Origin: Piscicola geometra
Lineage: Eukaryota; Annelida; Clitellata; Hirudinida; Piscicolidae
Length of the DNA: 64,000 bases
Direction of reading: 5' to 3'
NCBI GenBank assembly: GCA_943735955.1
Contig: OX030957.1
Location: 7,754,757 to 7,818,756, forward strand
The notes below the pieces were generated by a model. It was not told the origin of the DNA, did not search any database, and worked only from the letters and a program-made list of their open reading frames with translations. This document shows positions 1 to 11,282 of this stretch, in pieces. The translations under genes were made by a program, and so were the position numbers. The number at the start of each line of letters is the position of its first letter. Positions within the stretch are counted from its first letter, which is position 1.

Positions 1-814
1 ATTATCAAATATCTCTTCTACTCGCTCAACACTTTCTGTCTCTAGAAAATGAAAATATGAAGTTTTTTTACTAAACCATTGACCCAATTACATGAATAAA
101 TGTAAAGATAACAAATTATACGCAAAAGTGAACCTTTTTTGATTTGCCTGCTCATGAAAGGGACATTCACAGACTGATATCGGTCTAGAATTCTTTCAGT
201 TTCTAGGGAACAATCCAATTTGTCTGTTCGTATCGCATCTTCGAAATGTCCCGTTTCTTCAGCATCAAACATTGAGATCCGTGGCTTTACCAAGCTGAAG
301 ATTAATGCTTTATTATCAATTTCTTGCACGCTTCTGCCAGTCATTTCCCACTTCAGAGGGCTTTCTTTCAAACTTAAATTTTTTCCAATTATTTCATCAA
401 CTCTTTCAAACTTATCTGCCTCTGAAAAAGTATTTTAAACTTGAGACTGATCTTTATTCATTAATGTGTATAGTTTTTTATATAATTCATGGTGAATTTT
501 ATAAGCAAGCATACCTTTTCTAATTTGGTTTGCCATAAATGGTATTATCTTTGAGCTGTTTTTCTCTAAAACATTACCAAACTCAACGGAAAAATTAGCA
601 TCATCTTTCTCAAAAACTCGACAAAACGGTTCAGTGTGTTCCACAGTAGATGTTTCAGTTTTTAAGACTTTCGCGTGACTAGCTTGAATACTAACAGATT
701 TATTTTTAGTAAAATTACTTTGAACAATTTCTGCTTCAAGCAACAACGACTCTTCATTGTCAGAAGCAATGCTACGAACCTCTGTGTAATCTATTGCTTC
801 AGTAACATCAAATG
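1..814 (-). CDS. Tandem ~96-residue repeat exons (titin-like gene, towards C-terminus)
   Basis: Two complete exons (515-814, 300 bp; 134-421, 288 bp) and the start of a third (1-45) are phase-1 symmetric and similar in sequence. Units start with E-x3-F/V-ERV-D/E-EI (EADKFERVDEII; ETESVERVEEIF) and end with V/I-PFM-S/A-R/N-QI-K/R-K-G (VNVPFMSRQIKKG; KIIPFMANQIRKG). They are acidic and charged, without Ig or FNIII motifs. I do not recognise the family. Linkage to the Ig gene rests on strand, phase and proximity; about 400 bp without a clear exon (815-1219) separates them. Confidence 0.6.
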
Positions 815-3800
815 CTGAAAGTTCAAAAGAGGTTTTAGTTTATTTTTTATGTTTTGGAAGTTTTGAACTTAAAAGATTTTCAAATTCTATTTTAGCATGC
901 AAACTGAGCTTATCAAATGCACGTGAGTGTTGTTAAAAGCGTTATGCCTTTGGTTATTGCAATTTTGTTATCGAAACCTGCGAAAGCTGTAGGAAAAGTA
1001 TCACCATAGCTTTGTAGTTAAAGTAATAAAAATTAAATTGATAAAAGTATTAGAAATAACATTCAACTTTTTTTTTCATTCTTTCGAAACATGTGAAAAG
1101 TTGGAGCAACAAAAATATCTAGGCATCGAAAAGTGGTTATGGCAATAAGCACAAGCAACAACAACAAAATAAAAGAAGTGAATATCAATAACTACATATT
1201 ATAAATAACATTAGCTCACCTGAAACGGTCAAGATGGCAGAGGACTTAGCAGTTCCGAACTGGTTCGAAACCACGCAAGTGTACTTACCACTGTCTTCAG
1301 GAAAGACTTCAGCGATGTGGAGGTTAGATACACCTGTCTCAATGTTGTAGTCGACGCTGATGTGAACAATTTCCTGCACGTTCTTCTCGTTTCGGTACCA
1401 CGTGACGTATTCTGGCATGGGACTGGCAAATACCTTGGTAGTGAAGTAGACAGGACTGCCATCCATCACATTCACAGGCACCAGCTCAATCAGGAACTTG
1501 GGAGCACCGCCCCTGGCGACATGCAACTCCGCAGTGAGTTTCTTCTCAGGGAGAATCTCTGCTTCAATCCTGCTGCCCTTCGGCATGCTCTCCTGGTGCA
1601 CCGTCAACTCACTTGTCTGATGCAACTTCTGGACTGTAAACTCAACTTCGTGATCACGGGACCTGTCAATAGAGACTGTTTCTGTGAAGTTCTGTGGCTC
1701 TTCTACCAGAATGATCTCTGCCTCCATTTTGATGCCTCTCAACAAAGCTTCCTGCTGCACTGTGATCTCGGAAGTCTTCTTGCTGGGCGGAGACTCGAAC
1801 ACCACTTCTTGGATCTCACTCTGGTCAATCGAGACAGTTTCTGAGAAGATGGCATCAGGCTGCAGAGCATACTCTGACTCCACTTCCACTCTTCGATTCT
1901 CTGTGTCCATTGTCGAGATGAATTCTTTTGAAACTACTTGCTTGATGCTTTTCTGCGGAATCAAGTCGATGCTCTTCATGACTTCGATGTCGATTTCAGA
2001 GATGGAGCTAGTGAGGGAGGGTCTGTGGATATGCAGCTCACTGGTCTTGCGAGGTTTTGCCAAATCCACTTGCACCACTCTCTGGTCTGTCTTGTCGATT
2101 GAGATGGTCTGCGAGAAGGCTTGTTCTGGCTGCTTGCACCACTCTTTCTCCATCTCAATTCTTCTTGTCTCTTTTTCATCATGGAGTTTAAACTCTTTGC
2201 TGATAAATCCATGCTTTTCAGGCCTTGCCAGTGTGAGCTCAATGTTGAACTTGGGTTTTCCGTCGTCAGGGTAGTTGATAGATTGGTTTGACCCGTATCT
2301 ATCCTCCCTTACACTGTACCTTGGCTGAGCTGGGTTAGGAATATTTTGGAAATAAAAACTATTGACTGAGCTCCAAAAAAACTCATTTTAAACTTTTTTT
2401 CAAATTTTACAAACTTTTGATGTGAAGATGGGAGGTAGTGTAGGCGATGCCTTGTATGTTCTCGGCTCTGCACGTGTACTCTCCATCGTCTCCCAAGAAC
2501 ACCTCCTTCAGGTACAGAATGCTCTCCTTGCGAGGGAAGTCCGTGGTGATCTTGTAGTTTGAGTTCTTTTCTGAGATGAGGTTGCCGTTGACGAACCACT
2601 GAATGCTCGGTGGAGGGTCTCCCTTGAACTTCACGACAAAGAATGCCTCAGAGCCTGGTGGTCGATTTTAATGGTTTGCTTTAATGAAATAAAAAAATTT
2701 CAAATTTTTCTAGCTTAGTTTTTCTATAATATTTTTTTCCACTAAATCTAAACTTTATTTTAAAATGTTTGGTGTTACAAAGGTCTCTAAAAATCAGTTT
2801 GTAAGTTCAAGAACCGAAAAGAATATAAAGAGAGTTGTGACCTTCAAAAGCAACATGGTTGACAAGTGGCTGGTTGAAGGAAGGTGGCTCGTTGTAGTAG
2901 CGGTTTATGCTCTCATTAGGGGGTAGGGCGATCGAGTGTGTCTCAATGATTGGCATTGAGAACTCGAAGTCTTCTTCTAACGTTCTCTCGCGAGTGGAGT
3001 ACTGTACCGTCGAAATCGTCGATTCTGCATGTATGTGCACCAAAGTCGAAGATTAAGGAGATATTTTGGTAAATTATTTTAATTTTTAGAAACTTAGTTT
3101 TATGTTTTAAAATCTCTTAAAATGGTCCAAAATGTTCAAAACATAGAATTCGAAGGCACCTTCAATTTCGAGGAAAGTGGAGCTTTTGCTTTCTCCGTAC
3201 GGGTTTCTGACGTAGCATGAGTACTCTCCTCTGTTGGCTGCCTTGGGATGAGGGATGCTCAGGCTTGATATGACGTCACCATCCACCACCTTCATCACGT
3301 GGCCTGATGAAATCTCGATTCCGTTGAAGCACCAAGTGACGTGAATTGAAGGCTCTTTCTTGATTCTGCAAGTGAATCTGCGGAAAGGAGTTGGCGATGA
3401 ATATGAATTCAATGAATAGTTTTTAACAAACTGTTAGTATTTATTCAATGGGTACTCACTTGACAGGCTGTCCTGGCAGGATGGTGTAGGAAGGTTGGAG
3501 GTTGAGGGCGAATTGTGGGAGGGGGTCTCTGCTGGCAGAAGTTCCAGTGTCGAGATTGAAGGTGAGAGAAGTATCAGGAGCTAATGAGAGAAATTGTAGT
3601 TCAAAAGTTTATTGGAAAAAAAATTCGTTAATAAAAATTTAAATTAAAAAAAATATATATTAAATTTATAACTTAGAGAAATAATTTGAGTGTAGCTTAC
3701 GTGAAATGTAAATAGAAGTTGAACAAGTGGTTTGTCCATTGGGGTTGTAAGCGATGCACGAGTAGGTGCCAGAGTCCTGGGACTGGCAATCGAATATCTT

Positions 3801-6800
3801 CAGCTGACACACACTCGACTTTTCATCAAAGATCAGGGCGTGTTTTTTCGATGAAGTAATTTCAGTTTCTGAATCCTTGAGCCATTTCACGATCGGTTGT
3901 GGTCGACCATGGATGACTGCAGTGAGAGTCACAGTGTCTCCTTCCTTCACAGTTTTCGGCTTCACTCGCTGTGAGAACCTTGGAGCTGTGTTGAGGAAAG
4001 GCAGATTTTGCTGTGATGAAATTTGGTGGATCAGTAGATTAGAGTAGTCGGGATGGGTGAAGGTGGGGTCGCCTAGCATGGATTCAGTCAGAATGCACTC
4101 TGTTGAAGCAATTCCTCGATCGTTTTCTGCTACACACTTTATCCTCCTGTTCAAGTACTTTTCGACGTTTCTTATTTTGAGCACCACCAGACCAGTTTCC
4201 TTGTCATAGCTCGTCTCAAAGTCTTCGCAGTTTGATAATATTATCTCATCGCCAATGTACCACGTGAGCTTGGGCTTTGGTCGACCAATCACCGTACAGG
4301 ACAGCTTGACCTCTTTTATGGTGCTCGACCAATAGGATGGCAGGTTGAAGGGGGTGGGGGACTTGCAGATCCTCATCTCACTGCCAGGTCTCGATATCAA
4401 AAGGCCTGTGCAAGATCAGTTTGAGTAAATAATATTTTGGAACTCAAAGGTTATTATTATTGAAAAGTAAAAATATTGTTGAACGTGCGGATCACTCCAC
4501 CACTGAGACCTACCAAGCGGGTTGACTCTCCCGATGCAGGTGACTTCTCCATCTTCGTTAGCGACGGTGCACTGATAAAAGCCCCTGTCTTCGGTTGATA
4601 GGTTCCAAATCTTCAGAGTGTAGCGGTCATTTTCGGCAGTAATTTGGTACTTCTTGGGATCGTCTCTCAGAGGTTCGTTGTTGAAGAACCACTGGTAGAA
4701 GCACTTGCCAGGACTGAAGATTCGGCAAGAAAGTTCTGCACATTCACCTTCTTGCACTTCGGGGTCGTCGATGGGAAAGAGGAGTTGAGGCGGTCCTGTG
4801 CATGCTTCGTCAGTGCTGTTCATTGCTGCATGCTTGCCTAACATGATTTCTGGATGGTTTGAAGGTTTGTGGAGACTTCTTTTATTAACTCATATTTTTC
4901 ATTAATTTTGTTCCAATTTTTCAATAATTTTGTTCCTATTTTTCATTAATTTTGTTCCTATTTTTCAAAAGCTTATTTTAATTGACATTTTTCATATATC
5001 TTTTAATTTATCTTTATTATTCCAATACCACTTACTTTTGGGGCTTCCTCTACCATTGATATCTCTCAGACTCTTGTGAGTTTTATTCACTTCAGTGGTC
5101 TATCATTGAAAAATTTATTGATTTGATAAAGTTATATTTAAAGTTTTTATTTATGCTTTTATACAATCTACTACAGACTTTTAATACCTTGTAGAAGTTT
5201 CTGCGCACAATAGATCTTTCTTCAGAGTGGAAATCCTTTTTCTTCCCTCCATTTGTGAACCTTTGAAATCATTAGCTTTTTATCAATCGTTGAAAATTAT
5301 GTTTACTAATATTTAAAAAATTATTTCATAAAAAAGATATGTTTGAATGCGGTCTTAACCTGCTAGCAGTTCGTTCTTCTGAGTGAAAGTTCCTTGAAAC
5401 CACCTCAGAGGAAGGATGGCTGTGGAGCTTGGTCATGCTGCTAGTGGGGGAATACCTGGTGCTGGGCAGTCCGGCTGGAATAAATGATATGTCGATATGA
5501 GTTCGTTTGGGCATGAGAGAGTTGGAAAGTGTTTGAACTTGATGGAGAACTGACCAGTGACCGTGAGTCTGACTTGGAAAGACTCTTGGCCTGCCTTGTT
5601 GCTGGCGATGCAACGGTAGATGCCACTATCATGGTGATCGCAGGCTTTGATGATGAGAGAGTTGACTCCCTTTTCATTCACCACAACTGCATACTTGCTG
5701 TCGGTCAGCAGACGTCTGTCTTCTACCCACCAAGAAACGTCAGGAGTGGGTTTGCCAGCCACGACCGCGTCGAACCTCGCTGCCTTGCCACTGCCAACGT
5801 GCAAGTCCTTCGAGACAGCTTTGAAGTAGGGCTCACTGCTCTCTTCGCTTGCCCTGCTTTGAGATGTGACAGTTGAATTATCACTGGAATGAACATCATG
5901 GTTAAATATTATTACATTCTAAAATATATAAAAAGAGCAATATTTTCATCGTTTACAATATGTCTTTAAACTTTTAACTAGTACTTACTTGGTAGAAGTG
6001 GCTTGTGTGGTGATGATGTTGAGGTTGAGGAGGGAGCCTGAGGCTGAAAGACTGGTGGGTGTGATCGAAAAGCCAAAGTCTTCCAGCGACTGATCCGAGT
6101 ACAGACCTGGTATGCTCGCCAACTCGGAAGGCGCTGTGTGAAGGAATGAAGGTTGCTGATGGCATTTATCCTTTTGAATGATGGACGACATCAAAAGTTC
6201 TCATGAAAATGCCAATAATAGACATCTTCTCCAGAGACAGTAACAATCGTCAACCTCTGATGCAGAGACTTGCAGTGCTTTGACTTGTTCCCAGGGGGTT
6301 GTAGGCGATGCACGTGAAGCGACCAGCATCTTCCGAAAAAACTTCAGGAATCTCAAGAAAATGAACGTTTCTAAGGCGTGAAATCTTGAAGTCTGGACTG
6401 TTGGGCACTTCCACCCCCTCTCGAAACCATCGGACTTCTGGTTCAGGATTGCCAGCTAGATGAACCTTGAATGTGACAAAGTCGCCCTCCCATGCGTCCA
6501 CTTGGCGCAATGCTTCGATGAAGCTGGGAGGAGCTGCGGAATAATCGGTGGGGATCATTGATTTGTGAATGACTGACTTCATTGTTTTGAGATCAATGGG
6601 TTTACTCGATATGTTATATTATATTTAGAGATATTAGTTTTCGTTTATGATCTCACTTTGAAAGTTGTTTTCGGGTATAGGAGAGATTGCTAGCTGGTGG
6701 CTGTGTTCACTTTTTTCTCTGGAAACTGATCTGAATGAAAAGCAGAGTTAGCTTCCAGTACACGATCTTTTCACCGCATTATTAAGTCTTTTTAATTTCA

Positions 6801-8795
6801 TATGCAAACACCTGTTGGTGAAGGGAGACTGGTTGGTGCGAGGAGTGGAGTAGTTGGAGATGTGGTCTACGTTGCAACTGCAGGAATCCTCGCCTGCATA
6901 GTTCCTTGCCACCAATGTGTAAGTGCCTGTGTGGGTTTAAGTGCCTGAGTGGGTGTAAGTGCCTGTGTGGGTTCAAGTGGTGAAATGGTGAAAAAAAGGT
7001 TTTGGAAAGCAGTGTCAAAAATTCGACGGTTTATATAGGGTGTTTAATGTTTTGCTGAAGTTTCTACAACTTTACTCATGTTTCTAGCAACAACCACAGC
7101 ACCTGTATGATCGTGTCCAAAATTTGCGATTCTGAGCTTGTAAATATAGTTGTTGTTGTTTTGTATTGTTTTGGAGACTTTACAACTCTTGCTTGGGTTA
7201 GTTGTTGTTGTTGGCGTGACTGTTGCTATGAGAGAGTTGTTCAAATACCAGTAAACCTGGTTGAAAATTAAAATCATCAAAAACTTGTTTAATAGAAATA
7301 CAAATAATAATTTCAAGTTTCTAGCTTCGAGTTTTCTAAATAGTTTGAAATATTAATCGCATTAGTTCCCTTCGAAAGCCTTACAAAACTCCTACCTCTG
7401 CTTCAGGGTCAGCCATCACTTGCACCTCCAGAGTGCATGCAAGTCCAAACTTTTGTTTCCTGTTCTTGAAATTACTCACAATCTTTGGTGCTGTTGCTAC
7501 ATTATGGTGGTCACGTGGTGAGGACTCTGGATGGAAGGGCCGTAAAGGGGTCAAGCTTGGGACGACCTCATTTGGGTTCTGAAAATGTTTGAAGGTTGTT
7601 TTGACCAACTAAGGACACAAACCTGCCATTCAAATGGAATTTATAATTGCAGCGATGATGCAGCATGCGATGTTGTTATTAACACGCTTAACGGGAGCAT
7701 GCATGCTAGCCTGCAACTTGGAGCAAAGATGGGACTTTTTGCCGTTGAGTTTGTCTTTGAGTTCATCGAATGCACTTGTAAGCAGTTGCCGCAGTTCGAA
7801 AGTGTTCTCGGACCCTTCCAGTTGCCCCTCCAACTCAGAATGCAGCAGCTTTTAATATGTTTAAATGTGATCGTAAATTATTCTTTTATATCGAAATTTG
7901 TTGCTTGAAATATATTATAGTCTTTATTTAATGTTAGTTTTGAATTATTTGTCAGTTATTTAGTCATTGTATTTCTATAATGGCATGCTATTAAGAAGGA
8001 ATGAGCACCTGGACTTTAGAGATGATTGCATTGTGGTTTTGCAGCATCGCTAGGGATTCTTCGTGGGTACTTCCGTGGTCGCTCAAAGCGGGAGAGATGT
8101 TCTGAAGTTCAAACTTGAAAGAGCTTGCAGTCTTAGAAAAAATAATTAGAATATTGGTTTTTTTAGTTAAAGATACAATTATTTGACCAAAGATTTAATT
8201 ATTTAGTGTAGAATATATTTTTTAAGCTTCTATTTATGCTCTAATCGATCTACCAGCTTGAGGATCAGGTCCAGACGACTTGCACCAGCCTCCAGCGAGA
8301 TGACTTCGTTGTTTTTGAGGCGGAAGAGGTGTTTGAGCTGCTCGCAAAGCCCTTCTCGCAAGCGACTTTGAAGACCCATTGAACTTTTATTTATTTTACG
8401 CGTAACTTTTAGTTTTGTTATTTAGTATATAATTACTTCACTTTAACTTTCTTTAGCTTTCAAAAAGTCTTTCAAGTAGTTCTAGTTTATAATAGTCTAC
8501 ATTTACAATCTTGAAGTTTCTTTCTATTGTTTGTGAGTCAAAACCACAGTTCAATCTGAATCCCTTGATAATAATAAAAAAATATTGTGTAAATCTCTTA
8601 ATAACCGTTCAGAATTGAATGTTGATGTGAAATTTCAATAAATTATTTATAATCCAATTTTTTAAATACTTTGAAAACTTATTTTGCACGATATAAACAT
8701 TTAACTACTTTCCATGATTTCAAATAGTTACCTTCTAGCATCATCACGAAAAATTTCAACCTTCTCCCGATTTAAAAGCAACTCCGCTGCTTTCT
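1..8795 (-). CDS. Titin-like giant Ig-domain muscle protein, internal part of gene
   Basis: One multi-exon gene read right to left, open at both window ends. Exons I can define: about 8732-8795, 8253-8380, 7699-7852, 7396-7578, 7103-7256, 6812-6926, 6657-6718, 6255-6533, 5999-6133, 5555-5883, 5360-5474, a probable small exon near 5033-5100, 4514-4849, 3701-4405, 3460-3580, 3160-3377, 2842-3024, 2419-2654, 1220-2329, 515-814, 134-421 and 1-45. Nearly all junctions keep phase. The product has helical segments, then about eight I-set Ig domains joined by Ser/Thr/Pro-rich linkers, then repeats. In this family (titin, twitchin, kettin/sallimus, obscurin) such chains are sarcomere scaffolds. No kinase or FNIII domain lies in the window, so the exact orthologue is open. 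One gene or two adjacent Ig genes cannot be fully separated, but the phase continuity favours one. Confidence 0.8.
1220..2329 (-). CDS. Long exon: ETVSID repeats plus one Ig domain (titin-like gene)
   Basis: A 1,110 bp phase-1 symmetric exon. After a short entry segment come four imperfect repeats of about 35-55 residues: E(T)VSIDxS/T, about 5 residues, EVxF, KTSEL(T/H)(V/I)H, then EAEI. They are seen around 2095-2130, 1805-1850 and 1650-1690, with a divergent first member. An I-set Ig domain closes the exon (VTWYRNEKNVQ ... SGKYTCVVSNQFG) and it ends at a gtgagc donor. The repeats look like extended beta or elastic linkers; their function is not known to me. Exon 2419-2654 upstream adds an Ig (SIQWFVNGNL ... 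GEYTCRAENIQG) whose first cysteine is replaced. Confidence 0.8.
3160..7578 (-). CDS. Ig I-set domain block of the titin-like gene
   Basis: In protein order: an Ig split over exons 7396-7578, 7103-7256 and 6812-6926 (APKIVSNF start, VYWYLNN C strand, TYTLVARN end); a linker exon 6657-6718; an Ig at 6255-6533 (EVRWFREGVEV ... AGRFTCIAYNPLG); a Ser/Thr linker 5999-6133; an Ig at 5555-5883 (DVSWWVEDRRL ... SGIYRCIASNKAG); a linker 5360-5474; an Ig at 4514-4849 (AELSCRIFSPGKCFYQWFF ... GFYQCTVANEDG); two Igs in exon 3701-4405 (KLSCTVIGRPKPKLTWYIGD; QPIVKWLKDSE ... GTYSCIAYNPNG); and one split over 3460-3580 and 3160-3377 (VTWCFNGIEI ... GEYSCYVRNPYG). The Trp of strand C and the D/E-x-G-x-Y-x-C motif of strand F are visible in most. 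Confidence 0.85.
7699..8795 (-). CDS. Helical (spectrin-like?) exons of the titin-like gene
   Basis: Three to four short exons encode charged, leucine-rich helices without Ig motifs. The one at about 8253-8380 reads SRLREGLCEQLKHLFRLKNN followed by an acidic stretch and ends at a gtagat donor. The one at about 7699-7852 contains ELEGQLEGSENTFELRQLL. Two more segments, near 8005-8125 and 8732-8795, have the same helical character. Heptad-like spacing suggests spectrin-type helices or a coiled coil upstream of the Ig chain. Splice borders here are the least certain of the gene. Confidence 0.5.
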
Positions 8796-8799
8796 ACAA

Positions 8800-9600
8800 C
8801 TCTGGAATTTGCTTTGCTTCTGCCTATAACAGTTATAGTATAACTTGAGTCATGTATATCCTCAATAATATGTTTTTATAGATGTATAGTTTGTTGAAAA
8901 TAGAGTATGAATAAGCTTAAATATAAAAAATATTTAAAAACGTTTGTATACAAATAGTTTGATCTCAATTCTAGATATAAACGATGTTTACTTTATAAAC
9001 GCCTTTTAATTAATTAGTTTTAATATTCATTTACACGTTATAGTGATTAATTGCTCCTAAATAGTATTATGGAACTTTTTAATGTACCATTAGTAATGTT
9101 TTCAAGATGCTTAGCGATTTTATAATTCTTCCATGAGTGTTTTTTAGTAAAAAAAAACATGAGATGTTAATGACTGAGAATTCATATTGAAATAGTTGGC
9201 CGTATGAAACTAATTAAACTTTCTTCGCTATCCAAGCTTATCAGGTCGAATTATAAAACCAAACAAAATTCGTTTTTCTGCTGAAACTTCACACATTTCT
9301 TTTATTTCAAAACACTCTTAAACTTTTATTGAAAATTGAAACCAATAAAGCCTCCCATGACATCTTTGAAGTACAAGCTGGGATGCTATTTATGAGTAAT
9401 TTACCACCTAATTATGGCTTCTCTCCATTACTCACTGCCTCCACTGGCAACATTACTCACTGCCTCCACTGGCAACATTACTCACTGCATGATTGGCGTA
9501 GGCGATGTCTGAATTGGTGCGCATCTTATGAGTTGTCGAAAAAATTGCCCTTTGTCGAACTAATCTTTCAATTAACTTGTTTTCAAGCTAAGAAAAATCT
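8800..9600. other. AT-rich interval, no gene seen
   Basis: I see no supported coding segment here. A 25 bp direct repeat, about 2.5 copies of CACTGCCTCCACTGGCAACA plus five more bases, lies at 9428-9489. The open frame at 9329-9607 spans this repeat and has no recognisable protein content. Confidence 0.5.
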
Positions 9601-9604
9601 ATTC

Positions 9605-9790
9605 TAGTAATAATAATGATAATAATGCCTATTTATAATGCGCCAAAGCACGCAACTGAAGCGCCACTCACACCGCATCATATACACTAGGTATATGATA
9701 GCTCACGGTTGGCTGAACAGGGATTCGAACTGGTGACCTATAAGTTGCAGGTCCAACGACTTTACCATCTAAACCAACCCGCTCGCCAGT
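9605..9790 (-). mobile_element. tRNA-derived SINE, copy 1
   Basis: Read on the minus strand, the element begins GGCGAGCGGGTTGGTTTAGA, carries an A-box-like TGGTTTAGATGGT and a B-box-like GGTCACCAGTTCGAATCC, and then a non-tRNA body (GTGAGCTATCATATACCTAG) ending near a GCGCATTATAAATAGGC block and an ATT/ATA-rich tail. It cannot fold as an intact tRNA with acceptor pairing, so it is a SINE and not a tRNA gene. A second copy of the family lies at 62806-62950. Confidence 0.75.
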
Positions 9791-10853
9791 AGACTCTATT
9801 GATGTATTACTTGGAAAGAAATGCTAATAATTTATGATTATTATTAATTTTTATAAAGAAAAATAAAGTCATAAGCCATTTAAATTATATTAGTTTAAAG
9901 AAAATAACATTTTACGCAATATGTTTTACTAGAGTATATATCATATATGTCATATATGATATGTTACAATTATAAATACATTTTCGTTTGTAAAACCCCT
10001 AAACACTACTTGTTTGTGTAGTACACACTGTGTATGTGTCTATAAGCTTGAGGGAATAGTTCTGCTTGAGTTAAGCGTGAAGGCCTCATGGCTCTGACAA
10101 TATTTTTTCTATTGCTGCTGTGTTGTGCTGTTTTGATGGTTGAATGGCTGAGAAATTGAGAGTGGTGGCTTCAAGGATCATCTTAAAGTCTTCGCTTCAC
10201 CAACCCCTCCGATAGAGTGGCCGTCTTCGAGAATCCACCAAGGGTCCATCATCAGCTGCTCTTAAACCTATTAATAGGAAACAACCGTTTGAGGTTGGTT
10301 TAACCATGGACTTCTTAATACTAAGAAGCCCAGGGGTTTAATATTAGTAGCAGTTTCATAAGTCATTGAGATTTCATTCATACTCTTTAATCGATATTTG
10401 TACTTCATTGTGCATGCTTAAGCCTCATTTGGACCCATTCAAATATCGATCGTTTTAGTTTACAAATTAAAAATATTTCAATCATCAATTAGTTATGTGC
10501 ATTATATTTAACATTTTATCTTATATTTTTTCGCCTTATGACATTTTTGGTGGACTTATTTTAAAAACTTTTAAAAATGTTTTATTTTTCGATTGCATTC
10601 AGAACCATACATGATTTCCAGTTATAAATAAAAACAAAATTGTTTTTTTATTAATAAATCTGTAAACTATTTTTTTCTAAAATGTTTGTATCCATATTTC
10701 TTTAAAGTTTATTTAAAACAACTTCTAAGAGGATGCTTTTTAAATGGTGTTTAAGGAGTTCATACGACATAATTATGAAAAAAATAAACAAAAAAGAGTA
10801 AAAGCATAAAAAAATACTTTGAGTGTATTTTAGGTTTGCATTACATTCAAAAC
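9791..10853. other. Intergenic, no gene seen
   Basis: AT-rich sequence with a slightly GC-richer patch at 10070-10350. No open frame or splice-consistent coding segment was found. Confidence 0.5.
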
Positions 10854-11282
10854 TCAAATAAGTCCCAGTCTTCTCTTTGTTTCAGCTACTTTTTCATCTG
10901 CCTTCTTTCGAACTTTCTCTCTCTGCGCCTTGTTAATTAGAGGTTTTGGAGTTAATATTTTTTCCGGAACAAAGTTGAGATATCTATCCGACTTCTTGAT
11001 TTCAGACCGGATAGTTTCTTGAATGTTCACATCGACTGGAATATGAACGTACCTGACATTACGTCCCCTTACGTGAAACTTTTCGAAGTAAGATTTCTCA
11101 CCATATATATTTTGAAATTCGACATTGGATACGTCAATGTTCATGAGGTAGTCGACGTCCTCGATGACGCCCGTGATGGAATTCTCATTTCGCAAATCAA
11201 TTGTAGTTCTTCTTCCCACTATTCCTCGAATCATGCAAGCTAAAGATTTTTTTATTTTTATTTCATTTAATTTATTATTCAT
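10854..11282 (-). CDS. LSM10: U7 snRNA-associated Sm-like protein LSm10
   Basis: Single-exon frame of 142 residues. LSm10 replaces SmD1 in the heptameric ring of the U7 snRNP, the nuclear particle that directs 3' end cleavage of replication-dependent histone pre-mRNAs. The Sm1 part (about residues 20-58) contains RTTIDLRNENSITGVIEDVD and MNIDVSNVEF. The Sm2 part (about 66-84) contains FHVRGRNVRYVHIP, the hallmark that LSm10 shares with SmD1-type proteins. The first ATG is preceded by AT-rich sequence and no upstream exon is needed. It is slightly longer than the vertebrate protein because of a basic C-terminal tail ending KRRLGLI. Confidence 0.92.
   Translation of the reverse strand: MNNKLNEIKIKKSLACMIRGIVGRRTTIDLRNENSITGVIEDVDYLMNIDVSNVEFQNIYGEKSYFEKFHVRGRNVRYVHIPVDVNIQETIRSEIKKSDRYLNFVPEKILTPKPLINKAQREKVRKKADEKVAETKRRLGLI

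Noticed and set aside
9700..9785. tRNA gene on the minus strand
   Set aside because: A- and B-box-like motifs are present, but the acceptor ends do not pair and a SINE body follows; a second diverged copy exists at 62.8 kb.
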